A DNA stretch of 64,000 nucleotides. Source: Streptomonospora sp. PA3. GTDB taxonomy: Bacteria; Actinomycetota; Actinomycetes; Streptosporangiales; Streptosporangiaceae. The notes beneath the pieces are model-generated. The model did no database searches and was not told where the DNA came from. It worked only from the letters and a program-made list of their open reading frames with translations. This document shows positions 7,430-16,731 of this stretch, in pieces (within the stretch, counting starts at the first letter, position 1; every line of letters starts with the position of its first letter). Location of the stretch: positions 124,001 through 188,000 of the forward strand of contig NZ_VTZW01000007.1 of the NCBI RefSeq assembly GCF_009728995.1, given 5' to 3'. Made by a program: the position numbers and the translations under genes.

Positions 7430-8440
7430 GTGGCGGTGCAGACCCAGACACGCTGGCAGCGGGCCCGGGTGGCCGAGGTCGGCGACGCCGCCCGGGGCAT
7501 CCGCCGCATCGTCGTCGAACCCGAGCATCCCCAACACGCCGCGCCCGGCACCCACATCGACGTCGAAACCGGGACCGGCACCGGAACCCCGCGCGTGCGG
7601 TCCTACTCCGTCGTGCGCTCCGAGGACCGCGGCCGCAGGCTGACCCTGAGCGTACAGCTGTCGCCGGCCTCGCGCGGCGGCTCCGCCGCGATGCACCGGC
7701 TGCGGGCCGGCGACGAGCTGGCCGTCACCGGACCCCTGCAGAACTTCCCGCTGGCGGTCGGCGCCGACCGCTACGTCCTGGTCGCCGGCGGCATCGGCGT
7801 CACCGCACTGGTGGCGATGGCCGCTGCGCTGCGCCGCCGCGGCGCCGACTACGAACTGGTGCTCGCCGGCCGCAGCCGCGCCGTCATGGCCTACCTCGAC
7901 GAGCTGGTCGCCGAACACGGCGACCGCGTCCGCGTCCACGTCGACGACGAGGGCACCCCCCTGGCGGTCGACGACCTCGTCGCCGGGATCGCCCGGGCGC
8001 CCGCGGCGGCGGCCACCGAGCTGTACATGTGCGGCCCGATCGGGCTCATGGACGCCGTCTCCCGCAGCTGGGCCGCACACGGCCTGCCGGCGACCAACCT
8101 GCGCTTCGAGACGTTCGGCTCCAGCGGCCGCCACCCCGCCGAGGAGTTCCGGGTGCACCTGCCCCGGCTCAACCGGGAGATCACCGTCGCGGCCGACACC
8201 ACGATCCTCGACGCCCTCGAGGCCGCCGGCGTGGACACGCTGTCGGACTGCCGCAAGGGCGAGTGCGGGCTGTGCCTGGCCAAGGTGGTCGACTCGCGGG
8301 GCACCATCGACCACCGCGACGTCTTCCTGAGCGAGTCCCAGAAGGAACGCTCCACCAGCCTGTGCCTGTGCGTCTCCCGGGCGGTGGCACCCGCAGGCGA
8401 CCCGGCCGGCCCCGCCGTCCTCTCCCTCCACCTCACCTGA
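7430..8440 (+). CDS. vanB: Vanillate O-demethylase reductase subunit
   Basis: A 336-residue phthalate-dioxygenase-reductase type electron transfer protein: FMN-binding barrel ('RSYSVV', residues 1-105), NAD-binding domain ('VLVAGGIGVTALVAM', 'YMCGPIGLMDAV') and C-terminal plant-type [2Fe-2S] ferredoxin with C274, C279, C282 in 'DCRKGECGLC' and a fourth Cys about 30 residues later. It passes electrons from NADH to the VanA Rieske centre. The start is GTG at 7430, one base after the vanA stop, so expression depends on the same messenger. Confidence 0.88.
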   Translation: MAVQTQTRWQRARVAEVGDAARGIRRIVVEPEHPQHAAPGTHIDVETGTGTGTPRVRSYSVVRSEDRGRRLTLSVQLSPASRGGSAAMHRLRAGDELAVTGPLQNFPLAVGADRYVLVAGGIGVTALVAMAAALRRRGADYELVLAGRSRAVMAYLDELVAEHGDRVRVHVDDEGTPLAVDDLVAGIARAPAAAATELYMCGPIGLMDAVSRSWAAHGLPATNLRFETFGSSGRHPAEEFRVHLPRLNREITVAADTTILDALEAAGVDTLSDCRKGECGLCLAKVVDSRGTIDHRDVFLSESQKERSTSLCLCVSRAVAPAGDPAGPAVLSLHLT

Positions 8441-8487
8441 CCCGGCGCCCCCGCGCACCCCCACCCACCCTCACCACCTGGACACCC

Positions 8488-9822
8488 ATGAACATCACCG
8501 CACGCATCTCACAGGCGCCCATGAGCGGCTACCAATGGCTGATCATCGGCCTGTGCACCTTCATGAACTGCCTGGACGGCTTCGACGTGATGGCGGTCGC
8601 CTTCACCGGGCCCTCGGTCACCGAGGAGTTCGCGCTCACCGGCTCCCAGTTCGGGCTGCTGGTCTCGGTCGGCCTGATCGGGATGGCGATCGGCTCGATG
8701 CTGCTCGCTCCCTTCGCCGATCTCATCGGCCGGCGCCCCCTGATCCTGATCAGCCTCGCCCTGGGCACGATCGGCATGTTCGGCGCGGCGATGGCCGCCT
8801 CGGTGACGGTGATGGGCGTCTTCCGCCTGGTCACCGGCATCGGCGTCGGGGGCATCCTGGCCAGCACCAACGTCATCGCCAGCGAGTTCTCCAACGCCAA
8901 GAACCGCGGACTGGCCATCGGCGTCTACACCGCCGGGTACGGCATCGGCGCCACCGTGGCGAGCATGGTCGCCAAGAGCGCCGTCGGCGGCGACTGGCGG
9001 ATCGTCTTCTACGCCGGCGGTTTCGGCACCCTGCTCGCCCTGCTCGTCATCGCCGCCGTCCTTCCCGAGTCGGTGGCCTTCCTGGAGCAGAAGCGCTCCG
9101 GCGGCGCGCCGGCGCGGATCAACCGGACACTGGCCCGGATGCGGCTGGAGCCCGTCACCGGCGCCGACCTCGACCGGGCGGCCGAGGCCCGGGCCACGAC
9201 CAGGCGGGCCGCGTCGGGATGGCTCAAAGACCAGCTGCCCCCCACGGTCCTGCTGTGGATCGTCTTCATCACGATCATGTTCGGCTTCTACTTCGTCAAC
9301 AGCTGGACCCCCACGCTGCTGGTCGAGAAGGGGCTCTCCGAGGGCGCCGCCGTGACCGCCGGCATGGCGATCTCCATCGGCGGCACCGTCGGCTCGGTCC
9401 TCTACGGGGCCGCCGCCCGGCTGCGCACGCCGCGGGTGGTGCTGATCGGCTTCTCCCTGCTCTCGGCCGTCATGATGATCGTCTTCATCGTGAGCACCTC
9501 CACCCTGTGGCTCGGATTCGGCATCGGCGTCCTCGTCGGCGCCCTGATCAACGGCTGCATCGCCGGCGCCTACACCGTCGGCCCGCCCCTGTACCCGGCC
9601 AACATCCGCAGCGTCGGCATGGGGTGGGCCCTGGGGATGGGGCGCATCGGCGCCATCCTGTCGCCGACCATCGCGGGCATGCTCAAGGACGCCGGCGCCT
9701 CGGCGACCCAGCTCTACGTCGGCGCCGCCGTGGTGGTCGCCGCCTGCGCCCTGGTCCTGGTGGGCCTGCGCCGCCACGATCCCGATTCCCGCCCGGCGGC
9801 CCAGGAGGCGGTGGCCGCCTGA
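8488..9822 (+). CDS. MFS aromatic acid:H+ symporter (AAHS family)
   Basis: A 444-residue major facilitator with twelve predicted membrane helices. The AAHS hallmarks are 'LDGFDVMAVAF' in helix 1 (acidic residue for aromatic acid transport) and 'FADLIGRRPLILIS', the conserved loop 2-3 motif; 'RLVTGIGVGGILAS' is helix 4. The ATG at 8488 lies 47 bp after vanB. Position in the operon makes uptake of vanillate or a related benzoate the likely job, as for VanK and PcaK. The protein sits in the cytoplasmic membrane. Confidence 0.87.
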   Translation: MNITARISQAPMSGYQWLIIGLCTFMNCLDGFDVMAVAFTGPSVTEEFALTGSQFGLLVSVGLIGMAIGSMLLAPFADLIGRRPLILISLALGTIGMFGAAMAASVTVMGVFRLVTGIGVGGILASTNVIASEFSNAKNRGLAIGVYTAGYGIGATVASMVAKSAVGGDWRIVFYAGGFGTLLALLVIAAVLPESVAFLEQKRSGGAPARINRTLARMRLEPVTGADLDRAAEARATTRRAASGWLKDQLPPTVLLWIVFITIMFGFYFVNSWTPTLLVEKGLSEGAAVTAGMAISIGGTVGSVLYGAAARLRTPRVVLIGFSLLSAVMMIVFIVSTSTLWLGFGIGVLVGALINGCIAGAYTVGPPLYPANIRSVGMGWALGMGRIGAILSPTIAGMLKDAGASATQLYVGAAVVVAACALVLVGLRRHDPDSRPAAQEAVAA

Positions 9823-10017
9823 GCCCTGCGTGCTCTCCCCGCGGTGCGGCCCGGCCGGTTCTGCGGCCGGCCCGCACGCGCCGCCGCGGCCGCACGCCGG
9901 TGCGGCCCGGCGCGCACCGGTAGCGCCCCTGGGCTGGGCGAACCGGCGCCGGTCGCGAGCCGCAGGGGCCTTTGTAGGCTGGGGACGGCGCAGAACGCCC
10001 ACGGGCGGGGGCCGAAC

Positions 10018-10869
10018 ATGGATTCCGAGATCGAGCAGGTGCCCTGGCCCCGGGAGTGGAAGGAGGGGCCGGCGGCGGGCCACGTCCTCATCGGCGCCTT
10101 CCTGCTCCTGCTCGCCGCGGGGGCGCTGCTCGGCGGAATCGGCGCCGCGGCCTCAGGCGGTCGGTCCGGGGCGTTCCTGCTTCCGTTCTCCCTTCTGCTC
10201 GCGGTGATCGCCGCGCTGCCCGCCTTCGCCTACCTGCGCCGCCGCGATGTCGACACCTGGCGGCTCAGCCTCGCGCGGGTGGAGCCCATCGGCACCCGCG
10301 CCGTGCACGTCGGCTACTCCCGCAGGGCCGCGGGCGGCCACCTCGCGGTCCTGGGGCTCTGCGCCGCCGCGCTGCTGGGCATCGTCGTGCTGCTCCCGCT
10401 GGCACCGCCCGGGGACGGGCGGGCCCTCGTGCTGTGGTTCGGGTCGGTTCTGCTGCTCGGTTGGCTGGTGTGGGTGGCGCTGGCCGTGGTGCGCGGCAGG
10501 GCCGCCCGCGGGTGGCTGGCGCTGGCCCCCGAGGGGGTCGTGCACCGGGGTTGGGGGACGACGACGATCGCGGCATGGGACGATGTCGCGTCCGTGCGCG
10601 CAGACACCGTCAAGCTCAACGCCTTCATCGTGCTCGCCGTGCCCGGCGGACACGCGCGCCGCGTGGTGCACTGCCGCGCGGTTCAGGCGCCCGAGGACCG
10701 GCTGCGGCCGCACCTGGCGGTGCGGCCCCGCATGCCGGCGGTCGATCCCGCCGTCCTCTACCACGCGCTGTGCTTCTACCACGCTGTTCCCCAGGCGCGT
10801 TCGGAGCTGGGCGACGGACGGGCCATCGAGCGCATGCGCCGGTGCGACTTCGCCCCTGGACCGGCCTAG
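10018..10869 (+). CDS. Membrane protein with four helices and a C-terminal PH-like domain
   Basis: A 283-residue protein I cannot place in a named family. Four hydrophobic segments lie at about residues 21-44, 50-72, 103-124 and 131-153, in two pairs split by a 30-residue cytoplasmic loop. The C-terminal 120 residues are soluble and begin with 'LALAPEGVVHRGWG' and 'AAWDDVASVRAD', a pattern of bacterial PH-like (YdbT/PH_10) domains. ATG 10018 follows a G-rich ribosome site. It is monocistronic, with about 195 bp before and 240 bp after. Confidence 0.7.
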   Translation: MDSEIEQVPWPREWKEGPAAGHVLIGAFLLLLAAGALLGGIGAAASGGRSGAFLLPFSLLLAVIAALPAFAYLRRRDVDTWRLSLARVEPIGTRAVHVGYSRRAAGGHLAVLGLCAAALLGIVVLLPLAPPGDGRALVLWFGSVLLLGWLVWVALAVVRGRAARGWLALAPEGVVHRGWGTTTIAAWDDVASVRADTVKLNAFIVLAVPGGHARRVVHCRAVQAPEDRLRPHLAVRPRMPAVDPAVLYHALCFYHAVPQARSELGDGRAIERMRRCDFAPGPA

Positions 10870-11112
10870 CGCGGCCGGGCCGGCGTGAGCGCAGGGCAGC
10901 GGCGACGATCGGCGAATCCGCCGGGCCGCGGCCACGTCCTGTTCACCAAGCCGGTCACCACAGGGGGTGCGGCAACGGGGCCGAGGGGCGGTGGGAAGCC
11001 GCGCCCCCGCCGTTCTCAAGCACGGACTGGCTAGGGTGGGCGCCGGGCAGGTGCCCGCGACCGCCGATCCGGGCCGAGGTTTGGCCCCGCTGTCCGCCGA
11101 AAGGGCCCGCAC

Positions 11113-11637
11113 GTGGAGCAGGAGCTGAATCTGGAGACGATCCTGGCCGAGCTGGCGCTGTATGCCCCCGTGGGCGAGAGCCGGCGCGGCCGCATCAGCT
11201 CGGCCGCGCTGGAGCCCGGCGGCACCGGGCTGCTCAAGGCCGTGGTCGACTTCGGATCCACCCCCGAGGGCCCCGATACCGGCCCCGATGTGGAGATCGC
11301 CAGCCGCCGCAGCGGCGCCGGCGCCGAGGGCGCCCAGCGCGAGCTGCGCGCCTTCTGCGCCGAGCGCGCGCTGATGGAGCGGCGCGCCCGCGACCCCGAG
11401 GGCGCCGCCTCCTTCACTCTGGGCGAGGGCGCCTCCTGGTCGGCGGGCGCCCTGGTCCTGGACGGTGCCGAGCGTCCCGCCGCCGTGCTGTCCACCGCCC
11501 ACGCCTGGGTGGCCGCCGCCGAGGGCCCGGGCGGGGTGATGGTGCGGGTGTTCACCCCGCCGCCGGGCCCCGGCCCGGCGGTGCTGCGCCGCCTGCTGCG
11601 CGCCGAGGAGCTTGAGCCGCTGCGCGGGCGCGGCTGA
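11113..11637 (+). CDS. Hypothetical protein, 174 residues
   Basis: No family is recognised. The product is acidic, soluble and Ala/Gly rich, begins 'MEQELNLETILAELALY' from a GTG start, and ends with a Pro-rich linker and 'AVLRRLLRAEELEPLRGR'. Codon use fits its neighbours and third positions are GC-saturated, so I take it as real. It is convergent with soxR, leaving 9 bp between the two 3' ends. Confidence 0.55.
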   Translation: MEQELNLETILAELALYAPVGESRRGRISSAALEPGGTGLLKAVVDFGSTPEGPDTGPDVEIASRRSGAGAEGAQRELRAFCAERALMERRARDPEGAASFTLGEGASWSAGALVLDGAERPAAVLSTAHAWVAAAEGPGGVMVRVFTPPPGPGPAVLRRLLRAEELEPLRGRG

Positions 11638-11646
11638 GCCCGCGGG

Positions 11647-12174
11647 TCATCCGCAGTCGGCCTCCGGCTGGGCCGCGGTGTCGCCCTCGCCCCCGGGCCG
11701 GGCCCGCGCGCGGGCGGGCCCGGCGAGCAGCCGGCGCGGGCCCGGGCCCTGATCGGCCAGGCTGTCGTGGGGGTTGGACAGCGTGCAGCGCTCCAGCGAC
11801 AGGCAGCCGCAGCCGATGCAGTCGGTGAGGTCGTCGCGCAGCCGCTCCAGCTGGTTGATGCGCTCCTGCAGTTCGTCGCGCCAGGTCGCCGACAGGCGGG
11901 CCCAGTCCTCGCGGGTGGGGGTGCGGGCCTCGGGAAGGCAGGCCAGGGCGTCGCCGATGGACGACAGCGGGATGCCCACCCGCTGGGCCAGGCGGATGAA
12001 GGCGACGCGGCGCAGCGTGTCGCGGCGGTAGCGGCGCTGGTTTCCGGCGGTGCGGCGGCTGGAGATGAGCCCTTTGCGCTCGTAGAAGTGCAGCGCCGAG
12101 ACGGCCACGCCGCTGCGCTGGGCCAGTTCGCCCACGGTGAGCTCCTTGGCCTTCCATGAGGGCCCGCCGGTCAT
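11647..12174 (-). CDS. soxR: Redox-sensing transcriptional regulator SoxR
   Basis: A 175-residue MerR-family regulator. The winged helix '[20 protein letters not shown]' and '[13 protein letters not shown]' is followed by the coiled dimer helix and the SoxR-specific [2Fe-2S] loop C119-x2-C122-x-C124-x5-C130 ('[12 protein letters not shown]'). Oxidation of the cluster by redox-cycling compounds switches it to an activator. The C-terminal tail (about 40 residues) is typical of actinobacterial SoxR. A SoxR box lies 21-38 bp upstream of the start, so it probably controls its own gene and perhaps the divergent AraC gene. Actinobacterial SoxR answers to redox-active antibiotics rather than acting through SoxS. 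Confidence 0.93.
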   Translation of the reverse strand: MTGGPSWKAKELTVGELAQRSGVAVSALHFYERKGLISSRRTAGNQRRYRRDTLRRVAFIRLAQRVGIPLSSIGDALACLPEARTPTREDWARLSATWRDELQERINQLERLRDDLTDCIGCGCLSLERCTLSNPHDSLADQGPGPRRLLAGPARARARPGGEGDTAAQPEADCG

Positions 12175-12194
12175 CGCGGCTCCTTCCCGGTGAA

Positions 12195-12212
12195 CATCAA
12201 GCCCGCTTGAGG
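12195..12212. promoter_or_regulatory. SoxR box
   Basis: CATCAAGCCCGCTTGAGG is an 18-bp near-perfect palindrome that closely matches the known SoxR box CCTCAAGTTAACTTGAGG. On the minus strand it is preceded by TCGACC in the position of the -35 element seen in SoxR-controlled promoters, so it reads toward soxR. Confidence 0.85.
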
Positions 12213-12316
12213 TCGAGGGTAGCCGCCGGCGCGCCGCTCGCGCGCACCGTCGCACCCCCGCCCGCGGGGCCGGCTCAGGACCCACCGGGCCGGCGGCCCG
12301 CGAGTAGCATGGGGGC

Positions 12317-12766
12317 ATGGCCCAGCCTTCGGCCACCGGTGCCGCGGCTCCTCCCGGCGCGCCGGCGCTTGCGACCCTGCTCGCGCTGCGGCGCGCCCGC
12401 GATGTGCTCGACCGCGACTACGCCCAGCCGCTGGACGTGGCGGCGCTGGCCGCGGCCGCCGGTTACTCCCCCTACCATTTCGTGCGCATCTTCCGGCTGG
12501 CCTACGGTCAGACGCCCGGGGCCTACCTGCGCCGGCGCCGCATCGAACGCGCCCAGCGGCTGCTGGCCCGCCCGGGCGCGCGCGTCACCGAGGTGTGCCA
12601 CGCGGTGGGGTTCTCCAGCCTGGGCTCCTTCAGCGCCGCGTTCCGCCGGCAGACGGGCGTGTCCCCCTCGCGCTTCCAGGAGTTGCGGCGCCGCAGCGGC
12701 CCCCTTCCCGTGCCCGCCTGCTTCCTGCTGATGAGCGCGCCGGGACGCCCGACACCGCAATCGTGA
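12317..12766 (+). CDS. AraC-type DNA-binding protein
   Basis: A 149-residue protein that consists of little more than the AraC/XylS DNA-binding domain: first helix-turn-helix '[20 protein letters not shown]' and second '[20 protein letters not shown]', closing with the conserved '[12 protein letters not shown]'. There is no sensor domain. The VOC gene 72 bp downstream may supply it; short AraC plus VOC pairs are common in actinomycetes. It is divergent from soxR with the SoxR box between them, so SoxR could also influence it. Confidence 0.88.
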   Translation: MAQPSATGAAAPPGAPALATLLALRRARDVLDRDYAQPLDVAALAAAAGYSPYHFVRIFRLAYGQTPGAYLRRRRIERAQRLLARPGARVTEVCHAVGFSSLGSFSAAFRRQTGVSPSRFQELRRRSGPLPVPACFLLMSAPGRPTPQS

Positions 12767-12838
12767 AGAAGCCTTCAACGGTGCCCGCGGGCTAGCGTCG
12801 AAGGCACATGTCAGGGCCGACGGCGGAAGGGGCCGGCG

Positions 12839-13300
12839 ATGATCACGAGACTGGGTGTGGCGGGCGTGTATGTGTCCGACTACACCGAGGCCAAGCGGTT
12901 CTTCCTGGACAAGCTGGGGTTCGAGGAGCGCTTCGACCTGCGGATGGACAACGGGATGCGGTGGCTGACGGTGGGCCCGCCGGCCGACCCCGGCTTCCAG
13001 CTGTCGCTGAGCGTGCCCGGGCCGCCCATGCACGACGAGGAGACGGCCGCGGCCATCCGCGGCCTGATGGCCAAGGGGGCGCTGAGCGCGGGGGCCTGGA
13101 ACACCGACGACTGCCGGGCCACCTACGAGCTCTACTCCGCGCGGGGCGTGGAGTTCCTGCAGGAGCCCCGCGAGGTGCCCTACGGCATCGAGGCGGTCTT
13201 CCGCGACCCCTTCGGCAACTGGTACAGCCTCAACGAGCTCAACCCGCAGGCGCTGGACGCCGAGGCCATGGCCGAGCGGTTCGCGCCCGGGGAGGCCTGA
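12839..13300 (+). CDS. VOC/glyoxalase-like protein paired with an AraC regulator
   Basis: A 153-residue VOC superfamily protein. Module one starts 'VYVSDYTEAKRFFLDKLGFE'; module two has 'YELYSARGVEFLQEPREVPY' and 'AVFRDPFGNWYSLNEL'. The 'DPFGNWYSL' string with its Glu in the last strand matches the metal-binding face of glyoxalase-like members. ATG 12839 follows GGGGCCGG. It lies 72 bp after the AraC gene in the same direction; the pair probably forms a regulator/effector unit, but the ligand is unknown. Confidence 0.86.
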   Translation: MITRLGVAGVYVSDYTEAKRFFLDKLGFEERFDLRMDNGMRWLTVGPPADPGFQLSLSVPGPPMHDEETAAAIRGLMAKGALSAGAWNTDDCRATYELYSARGVEFLQEPREVPYGIEAVFRDPFGNWYSLNELNPQALDAEAMAERFAPGEA

Positions 13301-13343
13301 GCGCCCCGCGCCCGCGGCGTGGCGCAGGCGGCGTGCGTGCGGC

Positions 13344-13377
13344 GCGGCCGGTCCGGCCCCCGAGTCGGACCGGCCGC
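13344..13377. terminator. Bidirectional terminator hairpin
   Basis: A perfect 12-bp stem (GCGGCCGGTCCG with its complement) and 10-nt loop lie between the convergent VOC and catalase genes. There is no U-tract, as usual in high-GC actinomycetes. Confidence 0.65.
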
Positions 13378-13404
13378 GGGGCCGCGGGCGGGTGCGCGGC
13401 GGCC

Positions 13405-15519
13405 TCAGGCCGGCACGCGCGCGGCGTCGCGGTCCCAGACCCGGTGGCCGGCCAGTACCCGGGCGAAGGCGTCGTAGAAGCGGGCGGGGTCGCCGCCGCG
13501 GTGGGTGATGACGCCCTGGTCGACGACGGCCTCGGAGTCGGCGGGGCCGGCCAGCTGCAGCCGGGGCAGCGGGGCGGCGGTGAGCACGTCCACCCCCTCG
13601 TGCAGCGCCGCGACCGGTTTGGCGTGCTTGAAGGCCTCGGCGACGTAGTTGAGGGCCAGCCCGTCCTCGGCGAGGGCGGCCGCGCAGTCGGCTCCGCCGG
13701 CCACGACCACGGCGTCGTAGAGCACCGAGGACATGGTGTGCATGGCGCGGTCGACGGCCAGGCTCTGGCCGTCGGTGGCGCTGAGCCTGCCGTCGTGGGA
13801 GGCCAGGACCTCCACCAGGGCGCCGCGCTCGGCCATGGCCTCGCGGAAGCGGGTGACCTCGGCGGCGTTGACGCCCTCGGCGGCCAGCACCGCGATCTGG
13901 CGCGAGTAGATCGTGTCCGTGGGCGCGTTGGCCTGGCTGAGCGCGGGCGAGGAGCGGCCGTGGTTGGGCACCTCCTCCTGGTCGGGCGGGGTGACGCCGA
14001 TGCCGTGGGCGACCTCGGCGGCCAGGGTGTGGTCGATGCGGTTGAGCTGGGTGACGACGCGTTCGCGCACCGCCATGGTCTCGCACTTGCCCAGTTCGAA
14101 CTGGAAGGCCTGGGTGAGGTGGCGCCGCTCGAAGTCGGCGAGGCTGTTGAGGAACAGGGTCGCCTGGCTGTAGTGGTCCTTGAAGCTCTCGCTGCGCTTG
14201 CGGATCTTGGCGCCGTCGACGCGCTCGGCGTAGTGGGTGTAGGGCGCTTCGCCCAGGTAGGGGCAGCCGCTGCCCAGTGAGTTGGGGAAGTAGCTGGTGC
14301 GCCCGCGGTGGATGCTCTGCTGGTTGTAGCCGTCGCGCTGGTTGTTGCTGACCTCGGCGACGGGCCGGTTGACCGGGAGCTGCTGGAAGTTGGGCCCGCC
14401 CAGCCGGATCAGCTGGGTGTCGAGGTAGGAGAAGTTGCGGGCCTGCAGCAGCGGGTCGTTGGTGAAGTCGATGCCGGGCACCACGTTGGCGGTGTGGAAG
14501 GCGATCTGCTCGGTTTCGGCGAAGAAGTTGTCGGGGTTGCGGTTGAGCACCATCTTGCCCACCGGGGTGACCGGGACCTCCTCCTCGGGGATGATCTTGG
14601 TCGGGTCGAGCAGGTCGAAGTCGAAGTCGAACTCCCGCGACTCCGGGACCAGCTGCACCCCCAGCTCGTATTCGGGGTACTGGCCGCGCTCGATGGCGTC
14701 CCACAGGTCGCGCCGGTTGTAGTCGGGGTCCTTGCCGCCGATCTTCTGGGTCTCGTCCCAGGCCAGCGAGTGGGTGCCCAGCAGCGGCTTCCAGTGGAAC
14801 TTCACGAAGGTGCCCTCGCCGCGCTCGTTGACCAGGCGGAAGGTGTGCACGCCGAAGCCCTGCATCATCCGGTAGCTGCGCGGCAGGGCGCGGTCGCTCA
14901 TCAGCCACATCATCATGTGCAGCGTCTCGGGCTGCAGGCCGACGAAGTCCCACAGGGTGTCGTGGGCCGACTGGGCCTGGGGGATCTCGTTGTCGGGCTC
15001 GGGTTTGACCGCGTGGACGAAGTCGGGGAACTTGATGCCGTCCTGGATGAAGAAGACCGGCATGTTGTTGCCGACCAGGTCGTAGTTGCCCTCGCGGGTG
15101 TAGAACTTGGTGGCGAATCCGCGCACGTCGCGCACGGTGTCGGCCGAGCCGCGGGAGCCGGCCACGGTGGAGAAGCGCACGAACACCGGGGTGCGCAGGC
15201 CCGGGTCGGTCAGGAAGTCGGCGCGGGTGTAGCGCGCCAGGGACTCATAGACCTGGAAGTAGCCGTAGGCGCCGGCGCCGCGGGCGTGGACGACGCGTTC
15301 GGGGATGCGCTCGTGGTCGAAGTGGGTGATCTTCTCACGGAAGTGGAAGTCCTCCATGAGGGTGGGGCCGCGCTCACCGGCGCTGAGGGCGTTGTCGGTG
15401 TCGTCCACGCGCACGCCGGTGTTGGTGGTCAGCGCCTGGTCGGAGTCGTCGCGGACCCCTTCGAGCCGGCGGTCCTTCTCGTCGCCGGTCGGGGCCCGGT
15501 CGCGGGAGTTTTCGGACAT
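13405..15519 (-). CDS. katE: Large-subunit monofunctional catalase (HPII/KatE type)
   Basis: A 704-residue clade 2 catalase that dismutates hydrogen peroxide. The distal-side His is H78 in '[14 protein letters not shown]' and the Asn is in '[12 protein letters not shown]'; the haem-ligand Tyr region is '[16 protein letters not shown]'. After the core and helical domain (to about residue 540) comes the extra C-terminal flavodoxin/GATase-like domain ('[17 protein letters not shown]', '[15 protein letters not shown]') that defines the large-subunit class. The start ATG at 15519 follows an AGAGG site. No signal peptide, so cytoplasmic. The next gene on its left is convergent. Confidence 0.94.
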   Translation of the reverse strand: MSENSRDRAPTGDEKDRRLEGVRDDSDQALTTNTGVRVDDTDNALSAGERGPTLMEDFHFREKITHFDHERIPERVVHARGAGAYGYFQVYESLARYTRADFLTDPGLRTPVFVRFSTVAGSRGSADTVRDVRGFATKFYTREGNYDLVGNNMPVFFIQDGIKFPDFVHAVKPEPDNEIPQAQSAHDTLWDFVGLQPETLHMMMWLMSDRALPRSYRMMQGFGVHTFRLVNERGEGTFVKFHWKPLLGTHSLAWDETQKIGGKDPDYNRRDLWDAIERGQYPEYELGVQLVPESREFDFDFDLLDPTKIIPEEEVPVTPVGKMVLNRNPDNFFAETEQIAFHTANVVPGIDFTNDPLLQARNFSYLDTQLIRLGGPNFQQLPVNRPVAEVSNNQRDGYNQQSIHRGRTSYFPNSLGSGCPYLGEAPYTHYAERVDGAKIRKRSESFKDHYSQATLFLNSLADFERRHLTQAFQFELGKCETMAVRERVVTQLNRIDHTLAAEVAHGIGVTPPDQEEVPNHGRSSPALSQANAPTDTIYSRQIAVLAAEGVNAAEVTRFREAMAERGALVEVLASHDGRLSATDGQSLAVDRAMHTMSSVLYDAVVVAGGADCAAALAEDGLALNYVAEAFKHAKPVAALHEGVDVLTAAPLPRLQLAGPADSEAVVDQGVITHRGGDPARFYDAFARVLAGHRVWDRDAARVPA

Positions 15520-15816
15520 GGCGGTGCCTCTTCTGCTGCTCGCGTCGTCTCGGGCGGATGCGCGCGCCCGACGGAACCGTCCCGCACGCCCGCTGACCGA
15601 GGATCGCGGGCTGAAACTTCGCCCCGGCGCGGCCCCGCGGGGGTGGTCCGCCCTGGTCAGCGGCGGTTTGGGGGCGCATCCGGCACCGGCGGGGTGGCCG
15701 TGCCGGATCGGGGTAGCGGGTGGGTAGGGCGGTGGCGGAGGGGCCGCGGCGCGCGCCGGCGCGCGGGGCCGCCTCGGCTGCACCGCGCACATCGAGGGAA
15801 GGGAGCAGAGAGCGCT

Positions 15817-16002
15817 ATGGCTTCGACGGGTCTCGTGCGTACCCGCGACAACAAGGTCATCGCCGGAGTGTGCGGCGGTCTGGCGCGCCGCTTCGGGTTG
15901 TCGCCGTTTCTGGTGCGGGTGCTGTTCGTCCTCTCCTGCCTGATCCCCGGGCCGCAGGTGCTGATCTACATCGCGCTGTGGATCGTGATGCCCCAGGGGT
16001 GA
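15817..16002 (+). CDS. PspC domain membrane protein
   Basis: A 61-residue protein that is one PspC domain: 'RDNKVIAGVCGGLARRFGLS' followed by a hydrophobic segment 'LVRVLFVLSCLIPGPQVLIY' and 'IALWIVMPQG'. PspC proteins belong to the phage-shock envelope stress response; in actinomycetes such single-domain copies occur alone. A GGGAG site lies about ten bases before ATG 15817. It is divergent from katE across a 297-bp gap and convergent with a TetR gene. Confidence 0.88.
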   Translation: MASTGLVRTRDNKVIAGVCGGLARRFGLSPFLVRVLFVLSCLIPGPQVLIYIALWIVMPQG

Positions 16003-16015
16003 GGGCGAGCCGGTG

Positions 16016-16049
16016 CGGCGCCGCGCCGCGCTAGTGCGGCGCGGCGCCG
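16016..16049. terminator. Hairpin between convergent PspC and TetR genes
   Basis: A perfect 14-bp GC stem with 6-nt loop GCTAGT; the loop holds the TAG stop of the minus-strand TetR gene, so the hairpin overlaps its last codons. Confidence 0.6.
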
Positions 16050-16630
16050 GCGAGCAGGGCGGCCACCAGGTCGCGGGCCAGGCGCCGGCGGGGTTCGCGG
16101 GCGCGGTCGCGCGGGCCGGGGAAGTGGCTGAGGAAGGCGTGCTGGAAGCAGGCGCCCAGGAGCAGGTCGGCCAGGCTGGCGGGGTCGGCGCCGGGGGCGA
16201 GCCGGCCGGCCCGGCGTTCGGCCTCCAGGTAGGCGGCCAGGGCGTGGCTGATGGCGCCGGGGCCGGCGCCGCGTTCGCGCAGGGCGGCGCGGTGGGCCTC
16301 CAGCAGGTCGGGTTCGGAGAAGATCGAGGCCGACATGGGGAAGGCCTCGGTGTAGAAGGCGATGGCCGCGCTGGCGACCTCTTCCAGGGTGGCGGCCAGG
16401 TCGCCGCTGCCGGCGCGCTGGGGCAGGCCAGCCATGAGCGCGGGCAGGGCGCTGGGGGCGCGTTCGCTGAGCACGGCGACGAACAGGTCGGTCTTGTCGC
16501 GGAAGTGCTTGTAGAGGGTGGCTTCGGAGTAGCCGGCGGCGCGGGCGATCTCCTTGGTGGTGGCGCGCGCCAGTCCGCGCTCGGCCATGACCTGGTGGGC
16601 GGCGTCGAGGATGCGGTCGCGTGTGGACAC
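16031..16630 (-). CDS. TetR family regulator
   Basis: A 199-residue TetR repressor: the helix-turn-helix spans 'RDRILDAAHQVMAERGLARA' to 'AGYSEATLYKHFRDKTDLF', with a C-terminal ligand domain of the TetR_C_33-like type. GTG at 16630, behind GGGAGG, was preferred over ATG 16681, which would lie within the first operator. It is divergent from an NAD(P)-binding protein gene, and two palindromes in the 100-bp gap are very likely its binding sites, giving control of both promoters. Confidence 0.88.
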   Translation of the reverse strand: MSTRDRILDAAHQVMAERGLARATTKEIARAAGYSEATLYKHFRDKTDLFVAVLSERAPSALPALMAGLPQRAGSGDLAATLEEVASAAIAFYTEAFPMSASIFSEPDLLEAHRAALRERGAGPGAISHALAAYLEAERRAGRLAPGADPASLADLLLGACFQHAFLSHFPGPRDRAREPRRRLARDLVAALLAGAAPH

Positions 16631-16662
16631 GGTGCCTCCCGGGCGGGGGTCGGGGAACAATA

Positions 16663-16713
16663 TTGACAGGTGAGTGGGCACTTACCCATAATGGTGGTGA
16701 GTAAGCACTCACC
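16663..16713 (+). promoter_or_regulatory. Promoter with twin TetR operators
   Basis: TTGACA (16663-16668) and CATAAT (16687-16692) form a near-consensus promoter with an 18-bp spacer. The spacer is itself an operator, GGTGAGT-GGGC-ACTTACC (16669-16686), and a perfect copy, GGTGAGT-AAGC-ACTCACC (16696-16713), follows 27 bp later, just downstream of the -10 element. Repressor bound here would block the polymerase on the plus strand. Confidence 0.8.
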
Positions 16714-16731
16714 AACCTTCGGGAGTCGGCG

